This document shows, piece by piece, positions 13,293-26,625 of a DNA stretch of 64,000 bases (the first letter of the stretch is position 1; the number at the start of each line of letters is the position of its first letter). The translations under genes were made by a program, and so were the position numbers. The stretch spans positions 11,933,950-11,997,949 of the forward strand of contig NC_088179.1 of assembly GCF_028769735.1 (NCBI RefSeq), written 5' to 3'. The notes under the pieces were generated by a model. It was not told the origin of the DNA and made no database searches. It saw only the letters and a list, made by a program, of their open reading frames with translations. This stretch comes from Zonotrichia leucophrys gambelii (lineage: Eukaryota > Chordata > Aves > Passeriformes > Passerellidae).

Positions 13293-13345
13293 CCCTATGT
13301 GATAAACACTTCATATTTCTTATATGAAATGTTTATCACATAGGG
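13293..13345. repeat. Near-perfect hairpin, 24-bp arms, 5-base loop
   Basis: The left arm CCCTATGTGATAAACACTTC+ATAT (13293-13316) is the reverse complement of the right arm at 13322-13345, with one mismatch (C opposite A). The loop is TTCTT. It sits in an extremely AT-rich stretch (13195-13350). It could be a template-switch product, a small MITE remnant, or a hairpin RNA precursor if transcribed. Confidence 0.9.
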
Positions 13346-16285
13346 GGGAAAATTACCACCTTTTTGTGGTTATATGTATAAATCTACATGTGCAATTTTT
13401 TTGTAGGAAAATGAAAAATTTTTTTTAAATGAGTACCCAAACAAAATTGACACAGCATCAGCTTATCTAAATCTACTTTGTACCTCTCAGTTTCTGAGTG
13501 TGGTGTCAGCAATTCTTTTCACCTTTCACAAAATTCTTTAGAAAACACTTGCAAGAATAATTAGAAATTTAACTCAGTAGATGACTGAGAGAACTGTTTT
13601 CAAGAGCTTCATATTTGTATTTGGAAAGCTCCGCTGTTTAAAATTTGTCTCTATTCCAATGTGTAAAACAGAACAGTTGCACCAAAGTCACTGAACTGAT
13701 TCTTGAATGAAAGTGCAAAGATTTTTTGTTGCTGTGCCTTATTTTCCAAAGAAGTGGAGAAATCTGCATTCTTCAGGATTCATTCATGCTGAGAATGCTG
13801 TGGAACCCAGGAGCAGCCCAGCCAAGCAGCTCAAGCACTTGTTCCTCTATTCTCACATCCTCCCAGCAGATCTGCAGATCTCTCAAGGCTGAACCTTCAT
13901 TAAAATTAGAATGTAAAAATGGGACCACCGAGTCACACAAACCTAAGAGGACATTATACCATTTACCTATAAATTAATGTATCAGTTTCAGGTATTTATA
14001 GATGAAATTGAGTGTGCCACTTTGGGCATATGTGAGTAACTTCAGCTTCCTTGACTTTTTATTTTAATGCAATATGTGGTAGATACAGTAACTTCTTTTT
14101 AAAACCCACAAAACATAAGCTTCATTTCCTCCTACTTATAAAAAGATCTCAGTTTATACACTTCCATGGAAATTGAGTGTTCAGCTTCCTGCTAAACTGT
14201 TAGCATGTTTCTGCCAACTTCTCAAAATGTTTTCCTTACCCTTGTTGATTGTGAAAATACTCCAAATATTGTGGCAAAACACAGTGGAAAAGAACAGGAG
14301 CTATAAGTAGGTAATAATTTTTCACACTGTCAGCTGATATTCATGGACCTTTTCCTAGAGGTCTCAAAGATGGGAAATCAGCCTATATTAAGGGAAGCTC
14401 TGGGCCTCCCCAATATAAGCCATTTCTTTTCCAACTTGTCTGCCACCATGAAACAATTTTCCATGAACCACGAGCCCATCATTCCTGAGAATGCCTCTGC
14501 CAGCTCCCTTGCAAACTGTAACTGCATTTCCTAACTAAAGACTCAGCAAAAATCACTCCCTGCTCCCTCAGAACCAGGGTAAGAGCAAACTCTATGAATT
14601 TATGTCCTTCCCATGCAGTTCACATATGATGGACTCCACCCTGTATCATAGATTCTCTCCTGAAGGCAGTAGCTGTGCTCAAGTCACATTTCTACGCCAT
14701 ATTTTTCTAGTAGTTAAAAAAATTTACATTTGCACAGAAACATTTCCTTCAAAGCCATGACCTTGCTGGAATCACCATCCCACATAAAGGATCTGCTCTG
14801 ATCTAGCAGAGATGAAAACCAGATACTGAAACACTCATGGTCACAGGAGAGTGGTGATAACTCCAGCTTATGCAATTTCCACTGCCTGTCCCTACTATAA
14901 TAATTTCACAACTGGAGAAACAGAAACAAAAAGGCAAAAAGCTATAGTTCCATTGCCCATAAGGAGTAGACAAAAACCCTAAAATCAATGAAAATATTTG
15001 AAGGTAAGTTTGGAATAATCTCCATTTTCTTCACCCCTGAAATAGTAACTTCACTTTTAGTCATTGCTTCATCCTCTTCTTGTTTACCAGATGCAGAGAC
15101 TGAGCTACATCAAAATAAAACCAGAGCTGTCTTTTCCCTTCCAGCCTGTACTCCTGCATGCTTCTTCATATGGTTTTATTTTTAAACATTTTCCCATAAA
15201 GATGTAACTTACTTTAGGGCTTACTTGAAGGAAGCTCCCAACAAGCTCCCATATGCGATTGCTTAACCCAGACCAGCTGAGTTTGTAAATCAGCAGCAGC
15301 CCCAGCAGCACTCTCTGCCTGCACAGGCTGATGGGGTTTGCCTTTCTAGAGCAGTCCTTCACTAATGAGGAGCTGGCAAGAGGCACAAAGCCCCCTGGAG
15401 CTCATTAATGGCTTATTTTGGGCTGCTGGAGCCTCACCTCAGGCCTGAGCACAGAGGCTGGAGCAGGAGCTGCTGCATGAGCAGGGCCCTGTCCCCCTGC
15501 ACACCTCGGCTCCTCCTGAAGAGTTTAAGTCAGGTTTCCTCCCTGTCACTGGCCCTCTGATTGTGACATTAAGTTGCAATGGCACTTCAGTGTTTACCTC
15601 AGGAACTTGTCAATGTTCACATTAAACAGCCTCAACCTTGGGTAGCTCCCCTCATGTCACCATGTCCCTGCACTGACAGTCTCTGCTGGCCGCTCTCTGC
15701 CCACTTTTGAACTTAACAAACTGCCCAGACATCTTCCCAATGTGAGGGAAATTACCTGAGCAGCAGCAGAGCCAGCCCAGGCCACACTCTGCTCCAGGTG
15801 AGGCACCCCTGGGGCTGCTGAACAGGGAAAGCCACAAATGCACTCATGTTGCTCCAGTCAGAACTGATTACTCAGCTCTCTCAGCTGTGGGGGAGTCTGG
15901 AAATAAACAACAGCCATCAGTGCTTCCTAAGCTGCTCTCATTCTCCTCAACTGTCACGTCCAGGTTTGCTCTTTCCAACTCAGACGTGCTGGCAAAAGGG
16001 ATGCTTATGAAGGGAAGCTCCAGTGCCAAGTCCAGTGGTCCCTCCAGGCTGCAGATTATTTTGCTTGGAGGCTCACCTGCTCTGGCTAAGCAGAAGAGTA
16101 AAAAACACTACAAATATTACTACAGAAACTGGACTCTGAGGCTGTGGTTATGCAAAACCTCAAGTTCCTTTAGAAGAGAAAGAACAACCTGGGGAGCACT
16201 TGAGCTGTGGCAGCAGTGTTTCAAGAAAAGCTGTGGGCTCCTCATCCTCTGGCACAGCTTGGAGCACAGTGCTCAGGGTGTGCAG
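13346..16285. other. Intergenic, no gene seen
   Basis: AT-rich until about 15,270. A GC-richer patch (about 15,280-15,830) contains CTCATTAATGGC and CAG-rich stretches, but has few CpGs and no exon structure. Confidence 0.6.
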
Positions 16286-16371
16286 GAGGCCTGTGCAAGC
16301 ACAGTGAGAGCATTAGGTTGGTCACACTGAGGCCTGTGCAAGCATACTGAGAGCATTAGGTTGGTCAGGGG
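16286..16371. repeat. Two-copy 43-bp tandem duplication
   Basis: GAGGCCTGTGCAAGCACAGT, then GAGAGCATTAGGTTGGTCAC and ACT, is followed directly by a second copy starting at 16329 that differs at about three positions. It is a simple local duplication. It lengthens an open frame here but gives no sign of coding. Confidence 0.9.
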
Positions 16372-19300
16372 AACCCCTGCTGAATTTTGGATTCTTCCCC
16401 TGTTGGGCAGCCTCTGCAGCTGGTACAGGATTGACAGCAGAAATGACCCTCTACAGTCAGATTTTTTTCTTTTAAGTCAGTGGGTGTTGGATTGCACCCA
16501 AAGCTGCAGAAGTATTTGGAAAAAGACTTAAGATCATAACAGCAGATTTTCATTAGCAAAGATTAAAAGCTGCTTTAAGTCAGCCTAAATAGGGGCTTTA
16601 CTTACTAACATAGCATTATGCATTTCCACGTCCCTCTAAGTCCAGCTGGATGTGCAGAGTCAGCACAAGGGCAGTGGTGTCTGGAGACCACCCCTGTTCC
16701 TCTGCCAGCCTGTGAGCCAGCCTGCAGGTGGTGCCTGGACATGTCCAGCTACACACACCCTGCCACCCCTGCACAGCAGGGTGTGTGTAAGCTGTGCTTC
16801 TCTAAATCAGTAATGACTTATTAATCTGCACAGGGGTATTCTGGCCATGGACATCTAACAAGAAGCGAGAGAGCTATTAGTGCTCTTGTGTGTTGGTGCA
16901 GAAACGTGTTTGACAAGGCTGGTGGCAGCCAGCTTTCTGGGACATCCATCAGGGCAGCTGAAGCTCAGAGTCTCAGTGGGTGTTTGCTGCAGACAGCACC
17001 CTCAGCCATTCTGAGCCCTCAGGGAGTCTGATCTCCTGCTGGCTCAGCAGGGCTCAGGGCTGGCTTACTCTTACAGCTCTGGCCGTGCTGTCACTTCCAT
17101 CTAAGCTTCTACTCTAAACTAAGCAGTGTAACTAAAACAGTGCACTGAAAAGCAAGGCTGAAACTGGAACTTTGTGATGTGCCTTATTGACAAACTCCCA
17201 GCTCTGCTGAAGCTCTGGCTTATTGTAAAAAAGTAACTGGTTTGGTGTACACAAGGGTGCTCCCTTTTCCTCTCAGTCTCCTGTGGTTCTGATGTACTGT
17301 GGTTCCAGGATGCATCCTCTACTCTCACAGCCTTTCAGCAGACACCTCTCATGGCAGATTGCCATTTGGAAGGAAGCAGTTTATTCCTGATTTGAGATTC
17401 GCCACTCAGCATCTCTGTGGAGCAAACTGAATTAACAAAGCAGAAAGCTGAGCACACAGAGTTCCTCCAGTAGAGTGCAGAAGCTAGGTGAGCAGGAGCC
17501 CTGAGGAGCCTTTCCCAGGTTCTCCCTGTGGAGTGGGACAGCAGCTCAGGATCAGTGTGCTGAGCCTCAGCTAATTTTCCCTTCTCATTCAGTTCATTAC
17601 TGGGCAGAAGCTGTGACTGCCCAGCTTTCACTGGTTTTGATATTTATTGGATGTTTGATGTTTATTTGAAGAGACTGCTTGCTAACAAAGCTGCATGGAG
17701 GTTTAGGAAGCACTTCAAGGTAGGATTAGAAACCTGCCTGGTAGTTTTCTCTAATTTGAATAACACACTTTTGTCTGCCCCACGCTTCGTGTTTGTTATT
17801 TTCACAAAATAAAAGCAAAAGTAGAAAAGTTCCATCAACTGCACTCCTAGCATAAGGCAGTCCCCAAAGGTCTGCTAAGGAGCCATTGCATCCTAAGCTT
17901 TTCTGAAACTACCCATCAAAAATTTAGTCAAGTATTCAGGTTTGGTTTTTTTTTTGTTTGGTCCATTCTGCCTAGTTACTGATACAGAAAAAAACCTACA
18001 CCTTAAAGAAATAAGTACAAAGGGCACTTTAAAAAGGGATGATGATCCTATTCTTCTCAACAGTGTAAATTTCCACTGAAATTGAAATCCAGTGGTGTAT
18101 TTCCCATGCTTAATTACAGAACTTTATCCACTGTACATTGTCATCTATTCCTGACTCAAAACCGACAGTATATCATCAAGACTTTAGAATTATTCACAAA
18201 CAGGCTACATTTTCATCGTTATCTAAAAAGTGCTGTGATTTCTTTGATTTTTTAAAAATTTTTAATATGTTGATTCACCAAAACCAACTTGTGTTGCTAA
18301 ATTATGTTTCTGGTTTAATCAAGTCTCACTAGAACCTGTTCTGCCTAAAACTTAGTCTCTAACTAATAACTTTTATATGTCTTCTAAGATGAGCAAAATT
18401 AGTTCAAGACTCTTACCCATTTGGAGTGCTGTACCTCAGCTACACCCTGGAAGTGAAGTTGTTAAAAGGATCAGTTTCCAGAAAGTACTCACAACACTGA
18501 ATGCAGGGAATTCTACAAGATTTGGCAGATTTTCTTGTGCCATGAGATCCTGAATTCCCAGACTGTAAAAGGAGGCCAAGCAGGACTTCTGACAGGCTCT
18601 GTGGAAGACAGAACAGTAATAGTAATTTAAATAATTACTTTAAAAGCAGTGTGCATGGGAAGTATCTTTTTAGATGAGTTGTACTGATAGGGGCTTCAGA
18701 CTGAGCTGTTAAACAGATTAGTTCTGGATGGGGCCTTGTGCTGCCAGGGCAAACTGCATCCAGCTGCAGTCATAGGTCCCAATGGAAATGTTTATGCATA
18801 ACCACATCCCTCAAGCAGGCAAAAAAAGAGCAAAAATTTGCATTTTTACTATTCAACTGCTGAATTATTTATTTTCCATTTTCAATTTCCAGTATGGCTT
18901 AAGCTGTGCTATAGATCCCCAGATTCATTGATCTGTTTGAATAAACAATGTGATATATTTAAATAAACAATGTGATACACACCAGGCCACAAGGACCACA
19001 AGGCACTGATTTCTTTTGTTGCCATTTGTGGAGCAGGCAAATTATATCCTGCACAGTCAGAACAGACCCATGCATGTGATTTCATCAAAGATCTCTGTTT
19101 GTGGTGGTGAGTGCCACCACACCACTTGATGGTCTGTTTTTCCTAAATGGAAACATTTCTGGCTCTCAGAGGATGGAGGAGATTTCCGTAAGAGGAGTTG
19201 CTTCATGTACATTTGTGGTTCTGCCCCTGGCACAGCACCAGGAAATGCCAAACTCACAGGGCTCATGATTGTATATATGTTAACTACAAATTTTTTTCTC

Positions 19301-22300
19301 CTTTGAAGGACTTGAAAAGGAGCATGATGGAAATTTTTTGCCCATTTGTGATAAGATTTACAGGTTAGGAAGGTTAAATTTATATGCGCCAATTCCTCTC
19401 ATACAGCAAGACTATTTCCATGAGACAAGAGGCATTATTCCCTGGGGTAAATATACATTAAGTAAAAAGCCTTCTTGCAGCCAGAGTTTAAAACTTCACA
19501 AGAATTGATTGAGCAAACATTCAGCCCCTGAGCCTGGAGCACACGGAGCCCTGGGAGGCACCACAGGGGAACTCCAAATCCCAGGAGTGTCTCCCACTCC
19601 TGGGTGAAGGATGAAGGATGCTCTGCAGCACAGGGCTCCTGCATCTCTCTAAGGCTGGCCCCATAACCACCCAGGTCCTGCAGACCCACTGGAATAAAAG
19701 CTGCACCAACACTGTTCCATTCTCAGCCCTTAGGTTCAGGCGCTCGAGTCTCAGTCGCTGACCTTGCTGTCAAACCCCCAAAGCAGCAAAGCCAAGGCCC
19801 TAAAAGCAAAGACCCCACAGCCACAAAAGGTAGAGGACAGTGAATTGCCCAGAAGAAAACATGTGAAGGCACTCCAATGGTTCCCTAACACAGACAGAAG
19901 GACCCTAATTCCAGGTACCAGCTGGTTACCCCATTTTTGGAAGCTCTGCCAGTCCTCTTGCCATGCAACAAGTAAAAATGTATTTGAAGCAGTAAAGATG
20001 TGTTTCTTAATTTTTCTTATGTAGTGCAAATTACATGCAAGATATTTTTTTTTCATTATGTATAAGGCTTTCCTACCAGAAGTGTTGCTATTCCATATCA
20101 ATATTTCCTCATTTATTATTACAAAATAAAGGATTCTTCTTCTACAGCCAGATTATTTTGTTCCCTGAGTACTGTCTGTGACTATTGGCAGTCCAACTGC
20201 CTGCTGTTTATCAGAAAGATAATTTCATCAATCCCATAGCAGGCAGATCTATGGCCCTCCTCCAGACAGTATTGAAAGTGGTTATGTTTAAATGTTTAGA
20301 ATCAAGGTTAGAAATCCACATCGTGTGATCAAGCTGAAGGAACAGCTATATTCAAAAATAACTGTTAATTTTCTTACGGCCTTGAGATCATTTCAAAAAT
20401 AGCTGGTCCCTCTAGCATCTGATTTATGTGCCAGAACAACATGAAAAATATTGTAGAGCATCCCCATATATTTTCTAAATTTTGTAATATTAAGAGATAA
20501 CCACACAGATTCACTGAAAAAATTAAGAAATACTTGAAAGAAAAAAACAAAACTTCTGTGCTCCAGAGTTATAAAAAAATTGAATTTCTCTGTATTTAGA
20601 CATTCTAGGAGAGTTTTCAAACCATAAGCTTTACACAGTGGAAAGCTCTTTGTATTCTGAGCGGCCTAGAAAATGTGATTTTTGTTGAAGATGACACGTT
20701 CTGGCAATATAACTTACTTTGCCTTTAACATCCTCAGGAATATTTTCCTTTCTCTGAGAGGTGGATATGGGCATGTCCAAGTGCTTGGCCTGGCAGAAGA
20801 TGTAGGAAGGAGCTGCTCACATTTGGACAGAGCTGTTGGTAACTTGAGTGCCCCCATTTCTCGTGGAGCAGCAGCTTCTCTGCATGCCTAAGATAGAGGT
20901 GCTAATTTACATGTGGAAGTGTTAATTAATGGCAATTCCTGAGGTCACCTCTCTACAACTGCAATTCTTTCCCTGTGGAGAGGAACAGAGAGCAGCACTG
21001 ATGCCAAAGAGCACACGAGAGCCATTGTAGGTAAAATAAACATGCACATCCATTCCCTGAGCTTCTCTAAATAATAAAAAAAAAAAAAAAATAGCCCCAA
21101 ATAGTTCATATAATTTCTCACAGATTACAAGCCACACAGATGCTCTCCTGCAGAACAGGCATGTCCATTAACCTAATAAAAATTTCACAGGTTTATAGGA
21201 AAAAGTTATAAATTGGTAACAAAGTGGAAAAGAAATGCAATAGAGCCATGTAATTTCTTTCTGTGCAAGAACACGTGAAACAACTTAGAACCCTGCAATC
21301 ACTGCCTAAGCACCTTTCTGAGGGAAGCACTCGCAGGACAGCAGAGTGAAGATCATGAAGATCAAGATGTTCCTCAAGGGCTCCCTGGGCTCTGGGTCAA
21401 TAGAAATTTGTCTTCAGATCTGTCTCAAATGGCTTATCTCAGTCAAAAATTAAACCCAGGGAGGATGTGAAGAGGCTGATTCAGAAGGTAATAAAAATTA
21501 TGTAAGAAAGGTAAATTCCCTGGTCTTCTTTCCTGAGTGAGAGGGTGCTAAATCAGCTGAAAGAGCAAGCAGAGACCTGGCTTTGTTGAATTATATGACA
21601 GAGAAAGAGAAAATCCTTTTTGTAAGCCATTTTTGTACATGGTGAGTCAGGGAATTTACAATTCATTATGTGCTCAGCAAGAAGTGTAAAATACAAATCC
21701 TTCAAGCAGATGTGAGCAGACACTCGGGATCAATCTAATGTCAACTGCAGAAAAAATGGAGAGTGTATGAATTAATGTTTCATTATGTCAGATCTGTGAA
21801 GGCTGGGTGATGTCAGGCATGCAGATGATATTCCTGTCCAATCTGCCACTTGTTTTTGTCACCCACAAACACGGGCAGAAGAAGCAGAGGTGCTGCAGCT
21901 GAGGTGAAGGTGGGTGAGGGAGCTGGGGGGTTAGGCTGTAGGGGTTATGCAGTCATTTGAGGAGAGACATTAGTTACAGCTTCTTGTGACCAGGCATCCC
22001 TCCCCATGTGGAGCAGATAAAAGAGTGCTCATATGAGCCCTGCAGTCCACATGGGGCTGTGCCTGTCTGTATGTTTACAGAAATTCAGTTTTTGTACTCA
22101 GGTTTTACTCACGCAGCTCCTTCCAAACAAATGGAGTTGCAGCTTCTTTATCCATCTGTCATGGTGTGTGCTAGTTGTGCCTCTATAGATCCTTGTATTG
22201 AATTTAGCCCTAAAGCTATGAGAATTTCACAGGTACTAAATTCTCCAACATAATTTTTAGAAATACAAAATAAGGCAGTAAAGTTGTTAGCTTAGAACTC

Positions 22301-22471
22301 GGTTGATGTATTGTCAGCTCGAGGTCTTTTTAAGAAAACACATAACAGAAAAGCAAAACAAAACTAAACAGTAACATAAATTCTGAGTTCATAAAGTGTT
22401 CAGTGCCATTTGCAGCATTATTGTATTCACAGTTCTGTCTTATATTGACTGGAAGCATTTAAACATACTTA
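16372..22471. other. Intergenic, no gene seen
   Basis: A mixture of AT-rich DNA and moderately GC-rich patches (about 16,620-17,100 and 19,500-19,700). It includes the 22-bp tandem duplication and a poly(A) run near 21,070. No open frame here looks like an exon of a known gene. Confidence 0.6.
18939..18978. repeat. Two-copy 22-bp tandem duplication
   Basis: GAATAAACAATGTGATATAT TT is followed directly by AAATAAACAATGTGATAC, a short tandem duplication in intergenic DNA. Confidence 0.8.

Positions 22472-22504
<33 letters not shown>
22472..22504. repeat. Compound (TG)n(TA)n microsatellite
   Basis: About six TG units pass directly into about ten TA units. Confidence 0.92.
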
Positions 22505-22505
<1 letters not shown>

Positions 22506-25500
22506 AAGCTGTGTGCTACATAAAGACAGATGGGAAAGAGCTGTGAGTTCTGTGTTTGATTGCTGCATTGTGTCAGACTGACTGGCCATAGCCATAAAGC
22601 TGGTACATGCAACTATTCCTATTTACCTGGAAGTCCTCAAGACAGCCATTGGAACAGTAGTTGTTTTCTTACCCAAGAAAACAAATGCAGAGGATTTGAA
22701 GTCTCTGAGTTCTTCTGGAAGATGCTGTTGTAAGCAAAGATTGCTTCATGCTGCCTTCCTTCAATCACACAGCTGATGGGTGGAGTGTGGCAGGCACTGG
22801 ACAGAAAATAAAGCCCTTGGAGCTGGGAGCCAGACCAACACAGCACAGCAAAAGCTGGAGGCTAAACCTGTGAGTCCTTCCAGAAATAAAGTGGTAGGGA
22901 TTTAAGCTTTGGGGAAACATTACCCTGTAGTAAAAAAAAGTGGATCTTCATCAAGAAGTCAATCTAAAACAGGACATTTTTTTTTAAAGGGCTTCAAATT
23001 TAAATGCCTCTGTCATCCAGTAACTCTGGAGTTTGCAAGAGAAGCAGAGACCATCTGTTCAAGAGCACAGTCTGTGCAGCTAATCAGCGTGATAGCAGTA
23101 GGAAATGATTTCATAGGGGCCTATCACATCTGGTTTTAAAACTAGTAAGCAAAATTTGTATATTTTTATTAAGTTTTCTTCATGTCTCACAAAGCCTCTT
23201 TTCTGACAGGATTTATACTTTAATTCTTAGTGGTATTTCTCAGTCTCTAAATAGGAATATGCATGAGAAATAAATAAACAAAAGGGTGCATGGGTATTCC
23301 TGCAGCCTATTACTACTTCAGTGAATAGCAGTCATGGTTATCCCAGCAAGGATAAAATCACTATTGTCATAAAAGTCTAATATGAAACATTTTTTACATG
23401 GAAACTTTTGATTAATTATTAAAAAAAAAAGAAAAAACAGTGCTCCCTTACTGAACTCCCTCCCTCATTTTCATTCTTACTAGCCTACTATTATCCATTG
23501 TATTTTCTTATTCTTATTTTTGAGCATTTTGCTGAATTCTGAATATGGAAGTCGGGAATGCTTTACTGAGTGCCTTTTCAATCAATTTATTTTTTGCCAA
23601 GAATTGAGAAAAAGTGCCACAGTTTTCAGAAATCTATTTATAGCCTCCCTGATGGTAGGAATGCCTGATACAAAATATCTAAATGAACATATCTTAAAGC
23701 ATTTAGGGGGAAAATAAAAAGAGTTATCAGGTATATCCTGAGGATGGTGCGAGCTGCAGAATTTTTTTGCAGCAGTGTTACACAGGTCAATACAAATATC
23801 CTGGATATTGTGCCAGAACACTTCTAATGCTTCAGTGAATCTCACAAACATTTCCTGTTGCATTCAGCTCTCTAAAGCCTACCTGACTCCTTCCTTGGAA
23901 GGGCAGCTCTGTGTCTCCTGCTTGCTTTCAGGGCACAAACAGGTCACAGATTTCTAAGGACCCTTTTCTCTCTTTTTAATGTTTAAATCTGCCTCTTTAT
24001 ATTCTATCTGTTTTTTTAAGTTTTCTGGAGTATAAGTACAAATAAGTTCAAACTGCCTGAAACCTCTAAGAATCCAAGATGTGGACATTCTACTGTTGGA
24101 GAATAAATGCTGATTGATCCCTTACAATAAAGCATCAAAACCAGCCTTGGGGTGTATAAAATTGATTTCATTACTTCTTGGAAGTATGAATTTGGGAAAA
24201 AATATTTGAGAAATAAATTGAGAGAAAAAAGACTTTTTGATTCACACTAAGAGTAGCAGGAATGCTTTTCATAGCACTGCATGTCAGCAATTTGGAAAGT
24301 CAGTACGACCAAATGAAAACAGCAATGGGCTCTACATCTTCATTCCAGCAGAAATATTGACTCTGAATTCCATGTGCTTCTAGATGAGCAATTCTGATGT
24401 TTTTTGGGATTTGCACCTAATTTCATTGACCTTATGTCTCCCAGTGGTTAAATCAACCATGATAATTCAAGAACACATAATATCTAATCTTCCATATGCA
24501 ACAAGAGTGGCAAAGCAGGAATAGTTACCTAGAAAAAATAAATAAGAGATGGAAATATTTTAATTTTTTTCAGTATTGAAAATATGGTTTATATGTCTTG
24601 GTGCTGCATTATTATTATTATATGCAGGATTTCCCCTTTCACACAGTTGATGAACTGCTCCTGGTATTGTTTCTGGCAGCACAAAGGAGTTAATAGTGCT
24701 CAAAGTGCTTGGGGCTGTACCACAGTCCAATAGGGAAGGGGAACTATGTCCTAGGGAAAAGCTCACAGCCTCCCTTCCACACCCCTGTGCTCATGCCAAC
24801 AATTCCCCAGCCAGCTGGAATTTCCTTTCCTTGTGGGAGCCAGCCCGGAGCTCATCCCTGCAGCCTCGGGACCCCAGATATTGCCATTTGCTGAGCCCTG
24901 AGTGTCACAAAGTGCCCAGCAGGACCCAGGACATCCTGTTTCTCTGGTGGCCTGATGACTTTTCTCCCTAATAACGTCCCCTCTTCTGCTGTCACATCTT
25001 AGCAAGCTCTGTCATAACAACAATGAGCCTCAGCTCAGGGGTGAGTGTTTCCAACAGGGGTGTTCAGGGTGGATATTGGACTGGTTTATTAAAGATCCAT
25101 TTTTATGGCATAAGACTTATTCTAGTGCCTTCAGCTCCTGTCCAGAGAAGTCTAAACACTGTCATTGATGGATTTGGAAGCAGGGATGCTTTTACATATT
25201 ATGCTTCTATCAGAGTTAAAATTCTTATCAATTCTAATGGTAACAGGGAGCTGAACCTGTAGGAAAATGAGCTGGGCCCTGAGAAGTGAGTAGCACAGTA
25301 ATGGTGGTCTATCAACCAGGAGAGTTGGTATTTTTTCCTGAAAACAATCTGAATTGTTTGTTATCCTCATTTGTTTGCACATACCATGTGCTGTCAATGT
25401 ATTGACTGCAGCAGCTCCAAGATATGGACTGGTTTTATGGTAAAGAAGTTTTCCTGAACATGAACTCCACTTGAAAGCAAGGGTGGGCAGAAAAGATCAA

Positions 25501-26247
25501 TGCATATTTGCAATTTACAAGCAGTTACCAATCAACCTAATTTAGGTGGCCCCTGGACAATGTAGATTAATACTTAGAACTATCCTATTAAGATAAGACT
25601 AATTAAACTAATATTGAGCTACAGATATAGGGTGTTAATAATAGACTATTGATGTGCAAGAAAGCAAAAGAGACTATTTGAATTTAATTTTGACTCCAGA
25701 CCTGATCTTTGCGAGTCAGTGCTAAGCAGGGAACTCCTGAGGTTCCCCTGTCTTCTGCTCTCTCCCTACTCTTCCTCTTATAACAAAAATTCCAACTGTG
25801 AACAGTTTGAGGACTGAGCTGCTTCTCAACCCTGGTCTGTAACCAGGGCTTCAAAAAATACTAATGCAAACAGAGCTTCACAGAAAAACAGATCATTTAA
25901 AATATAAAGTGGAATGGCAGGAAAACATCAGTGCAAGGCCCCTGGGTTATCTGCTCAGTCACCAGGAATTAAAAGTGTATTTGGCAGGCTGTTATTGTTA
26001 GTCCCCTAAGTGCACTGAGGTATGCAGTTATGCCTGCAGGCCAGTGGGCAGAAACAGAGGGTTTAATTCCAGCTTCTCTCCACCTGCTTTACTGAAGTGG
26101 TCTAGCAGCTCCTGCAACACCAGCATGAGCTCCAACAATAACCATGTGGTTTAGTAAGCATAATGGCAACATCTGTAAGATATTAAGGGCCAAACCTCAG
26201 GCTTTCTTGCATATTTCTAAAGGTCCTCAGAAAAAGAAAAAAAAAAT
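22505..26247. other. Intergenic, no gene seen
   Basis: AT-rich DNA with a GC-richer patch at about 24,700-24,980 and a short TTA run near 24,610. No gene or repeat family is recognised. Confidence 0.6.
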
Positions 26248-26271
26248 AAAAGTATTTTGTGAAATACTTTT
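26248..26271. repeat. Perfect 10-bp-arm inverted repeat
   Basis: AAAAGTATTT and AAATACTTTT pair perfectly across a TGTG loop, just left of the CR1 copy at 26315. At this length in AT-rich DNA it may be chance. Confidence 0.6.
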
Positions 26272-26314
26272 TTCAGTTGAGTGGTTAAAGGACAATTTGC
26301 AGCCAGGCATTTCC

Positions 26315-26625
26315 TAGAATCATAGAATCATTTAGGTTGGAAAAGACCTCTAAGGTCATTGAGTCCAACCTTTAACCTAACACTGCCAGGTCCAGCATTA
26401 AACCAGGTCTATAGCATCACATCTCCACAGTTTTTGAACACTTCTAGGGGATTCCACCATTCCCCTGGGCAGCAGTGCCTGACCACCCTTTCAGTGAATA
26501 AATTTTTCCCTAGTATCCAATCTAAACCTGCTTTAGCACAATGTGAGGGCATTTCCTTTTGTCCTTTCCCTTGTTACCTTGGAGGAGAGGTCAGCCTATA
26601 ATCTCCTTTCAGGTTCCTACCACAT
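26315..26625 (-). mobile_element. CR1 LINE 3' fragment
   Basis: The plus strand begins AGAATCATAGAATCATTTAG, then GTTGGAAAAGACCTCTAAGG, and continues with GGGGATTCCACCATTCCCCT and TTGGAGGAGAGGTCAGCC to about CTCCTTTCAGGTTCC. This matches an antisense CR1 3' end of an older, different subfamily from the copy at 8993 (it has the GTCCAACCTTTAACCTAACA segment). It is diverged and cannot encode protein. Confidence 0.87.

Noticed and set aside
15887..16330. 147-codon open frame ending in the tandem-duplicated segment
   Set aside because: No homology recognised. It is lengthened by the 43-bp duplication and has no conserved-looking motif.
23582..23863. 93-codon minus-strand open frame that looked faintly protein-like
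   Set aside because: No domain recognised, no splice-consistent borders and no second supporting exon nearby.
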